From positions 1 through 5,833 of the forward strand of contig JASHVT010000161.1 in NCBI GenBank assembly GCA_030039515.1: 5,833 bases of DNA, in the 5' to 3' direction. This stretch comes from Nitrososphaerales archaeon (GTDB lineage Archaea > Thermoproteota > Nitrososphaeria > Nitrososphaerales > Gagatemarchaeaceae). The first letter of the stretch is position 1. Each line of letters opens with the position of its first letter. Both the position numbers and the translations under genes were made by a program. Shown here piece by piece: positions 5,635-5,833 of this stretch. The notes below the pieces were generated by a model. The model ran no database searches. It saw only the letters and a program-made list of their open reading frames with translations, and was not told the DNA's origin.

Positions 5635-5833
5635 CTACTGCAGGCCCCGCCAGATCTTCACGCCTGGAGGGGTGATTACGACGCGCTCGTCGCCCAGCCT
5701 GGCGATGTCGCCGCCTACCGAGGTCGCGAACTCGTACAGCTGCTCCACCGAGGACTTCAGCTCCTCGACGCTCTTCTGCGCCAGCGGCGTCACTTTCAGT
5801 ATGACTATGGTCTTGTTCGTCACGTCTTCCTGT
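5635..5833 (-). CDS. sepF: SepF-like cell division protein (FtsZ membrane anchor), 5' truncated
   Basis: SepF links the FtsZ ring to the membrane. In archaea it has an N-terminal membrane-targeting helix and a C-terminal dimerising FtsZ-binding domain. Only the C-terminal domain is here: 65 full codons, in a frame open to the right edge. Visible are a beta-strand (TIVILKVTPLA), a helix rich in Glu/Lys (SVEELKSSVEQLYEF) and the closing GGDIARLGDERVVITPP followed by VKIWRG, which I recognise as the archaeal SepF/DUF552 C-terminus. The GTG at 5823 could be mistaken for a start, but it falls inside the domain and would remove the first part of the fold and the membrane helix. The stop lies 18 bases from the stop of the convergent aCPSF1 gene. 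Identification is from remembered family pattern, not a search. Confidence 0.75.
   Translation of the reverse strand, partial: QEDVTNKTIVILKVTPLAQKSVEELKSSVEQLYEFATSVGGDIARLGDERVVITPPGVKIWRGLQ

Noticed and set aside
1..5833. Mobile element, CRISPR array or defence-type cassette
   Set aside because: All supported genes are core metabolic or information-processing genes with similar base composition. I saw no long repeats, transposase, integrase or regular spacer pattern.

Overview
The window looks like chromosomal housekeeping DNA from a GC-rich archaeon. Three genes point to Archaea: an sn-glycerol-1-phosphate dehydrogenase, which makes the archaeal lipid backbone; a 20S proteasome beta subunit; and an aCPSF1/FttA-type KH-metallo-beta-lactamase-beta-CASP nuclease. 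A long SlyD-like FKBP with a C-terminal extension and an archaeal-type SepF fragment agree with this. The FKBP and proteasome style suggest the TACK/Thermoproteota side, possibly a Nitrososphaeria relative, but this is inference from remembered family resemblance and I cannot assign a genus.

Layout. Positions 1-837 (+) are the C-terminal three quarters of a class V PLP aminotransferase whose start lies off the left edge. After 16 bases comes an FKBP-type prolyl isomerase/chaperone (854-1717, +) with a basic Pro/Ala/Lys tail. It runs head-on into the glycerol-1-phosphate dehydrogenase gene (1714-2754, -), and the two stop codons share the palindrome CTAG. A gene-free stretch of about 270 bases (2755-3028) holds divergent TATA-like promoters and several short dyads and direct repeats. 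From it starts a two-gene operon on the + strand: proteasome beta (start 3029, or 3023) and, 2 bases after its stop, aCPSF1 (3703-5616). A SepF fragment (5635 to the right edge, -) converges on aCPSF1 with an 18-base gap.

How the genes relate. The proteasome beta/aCPSF1 pair is the meaningful functional unit. The same neighbours occur in Methanocaldococcus jannaschii (MJ1237/MJ1236, from memory), so one transcript makes a core protease subunit and the general 3'-end/termination nuclease. The other genes serve membrane lipid synthesis, protein folding, amino-acid/glyoxylate metabolism and FtsZ-based division. No assignable start codon here is ATG.

I found no mobile element, CRISPR array, tRNA, rRNA or defence-like cassette, and no convincing undescribed system. 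The best second looks are the substituted active-site support residues in the proteasome beta subunit, the FKBP tail, the repeats in the divergent promoter region, and the tightly packed convergent gene ends.
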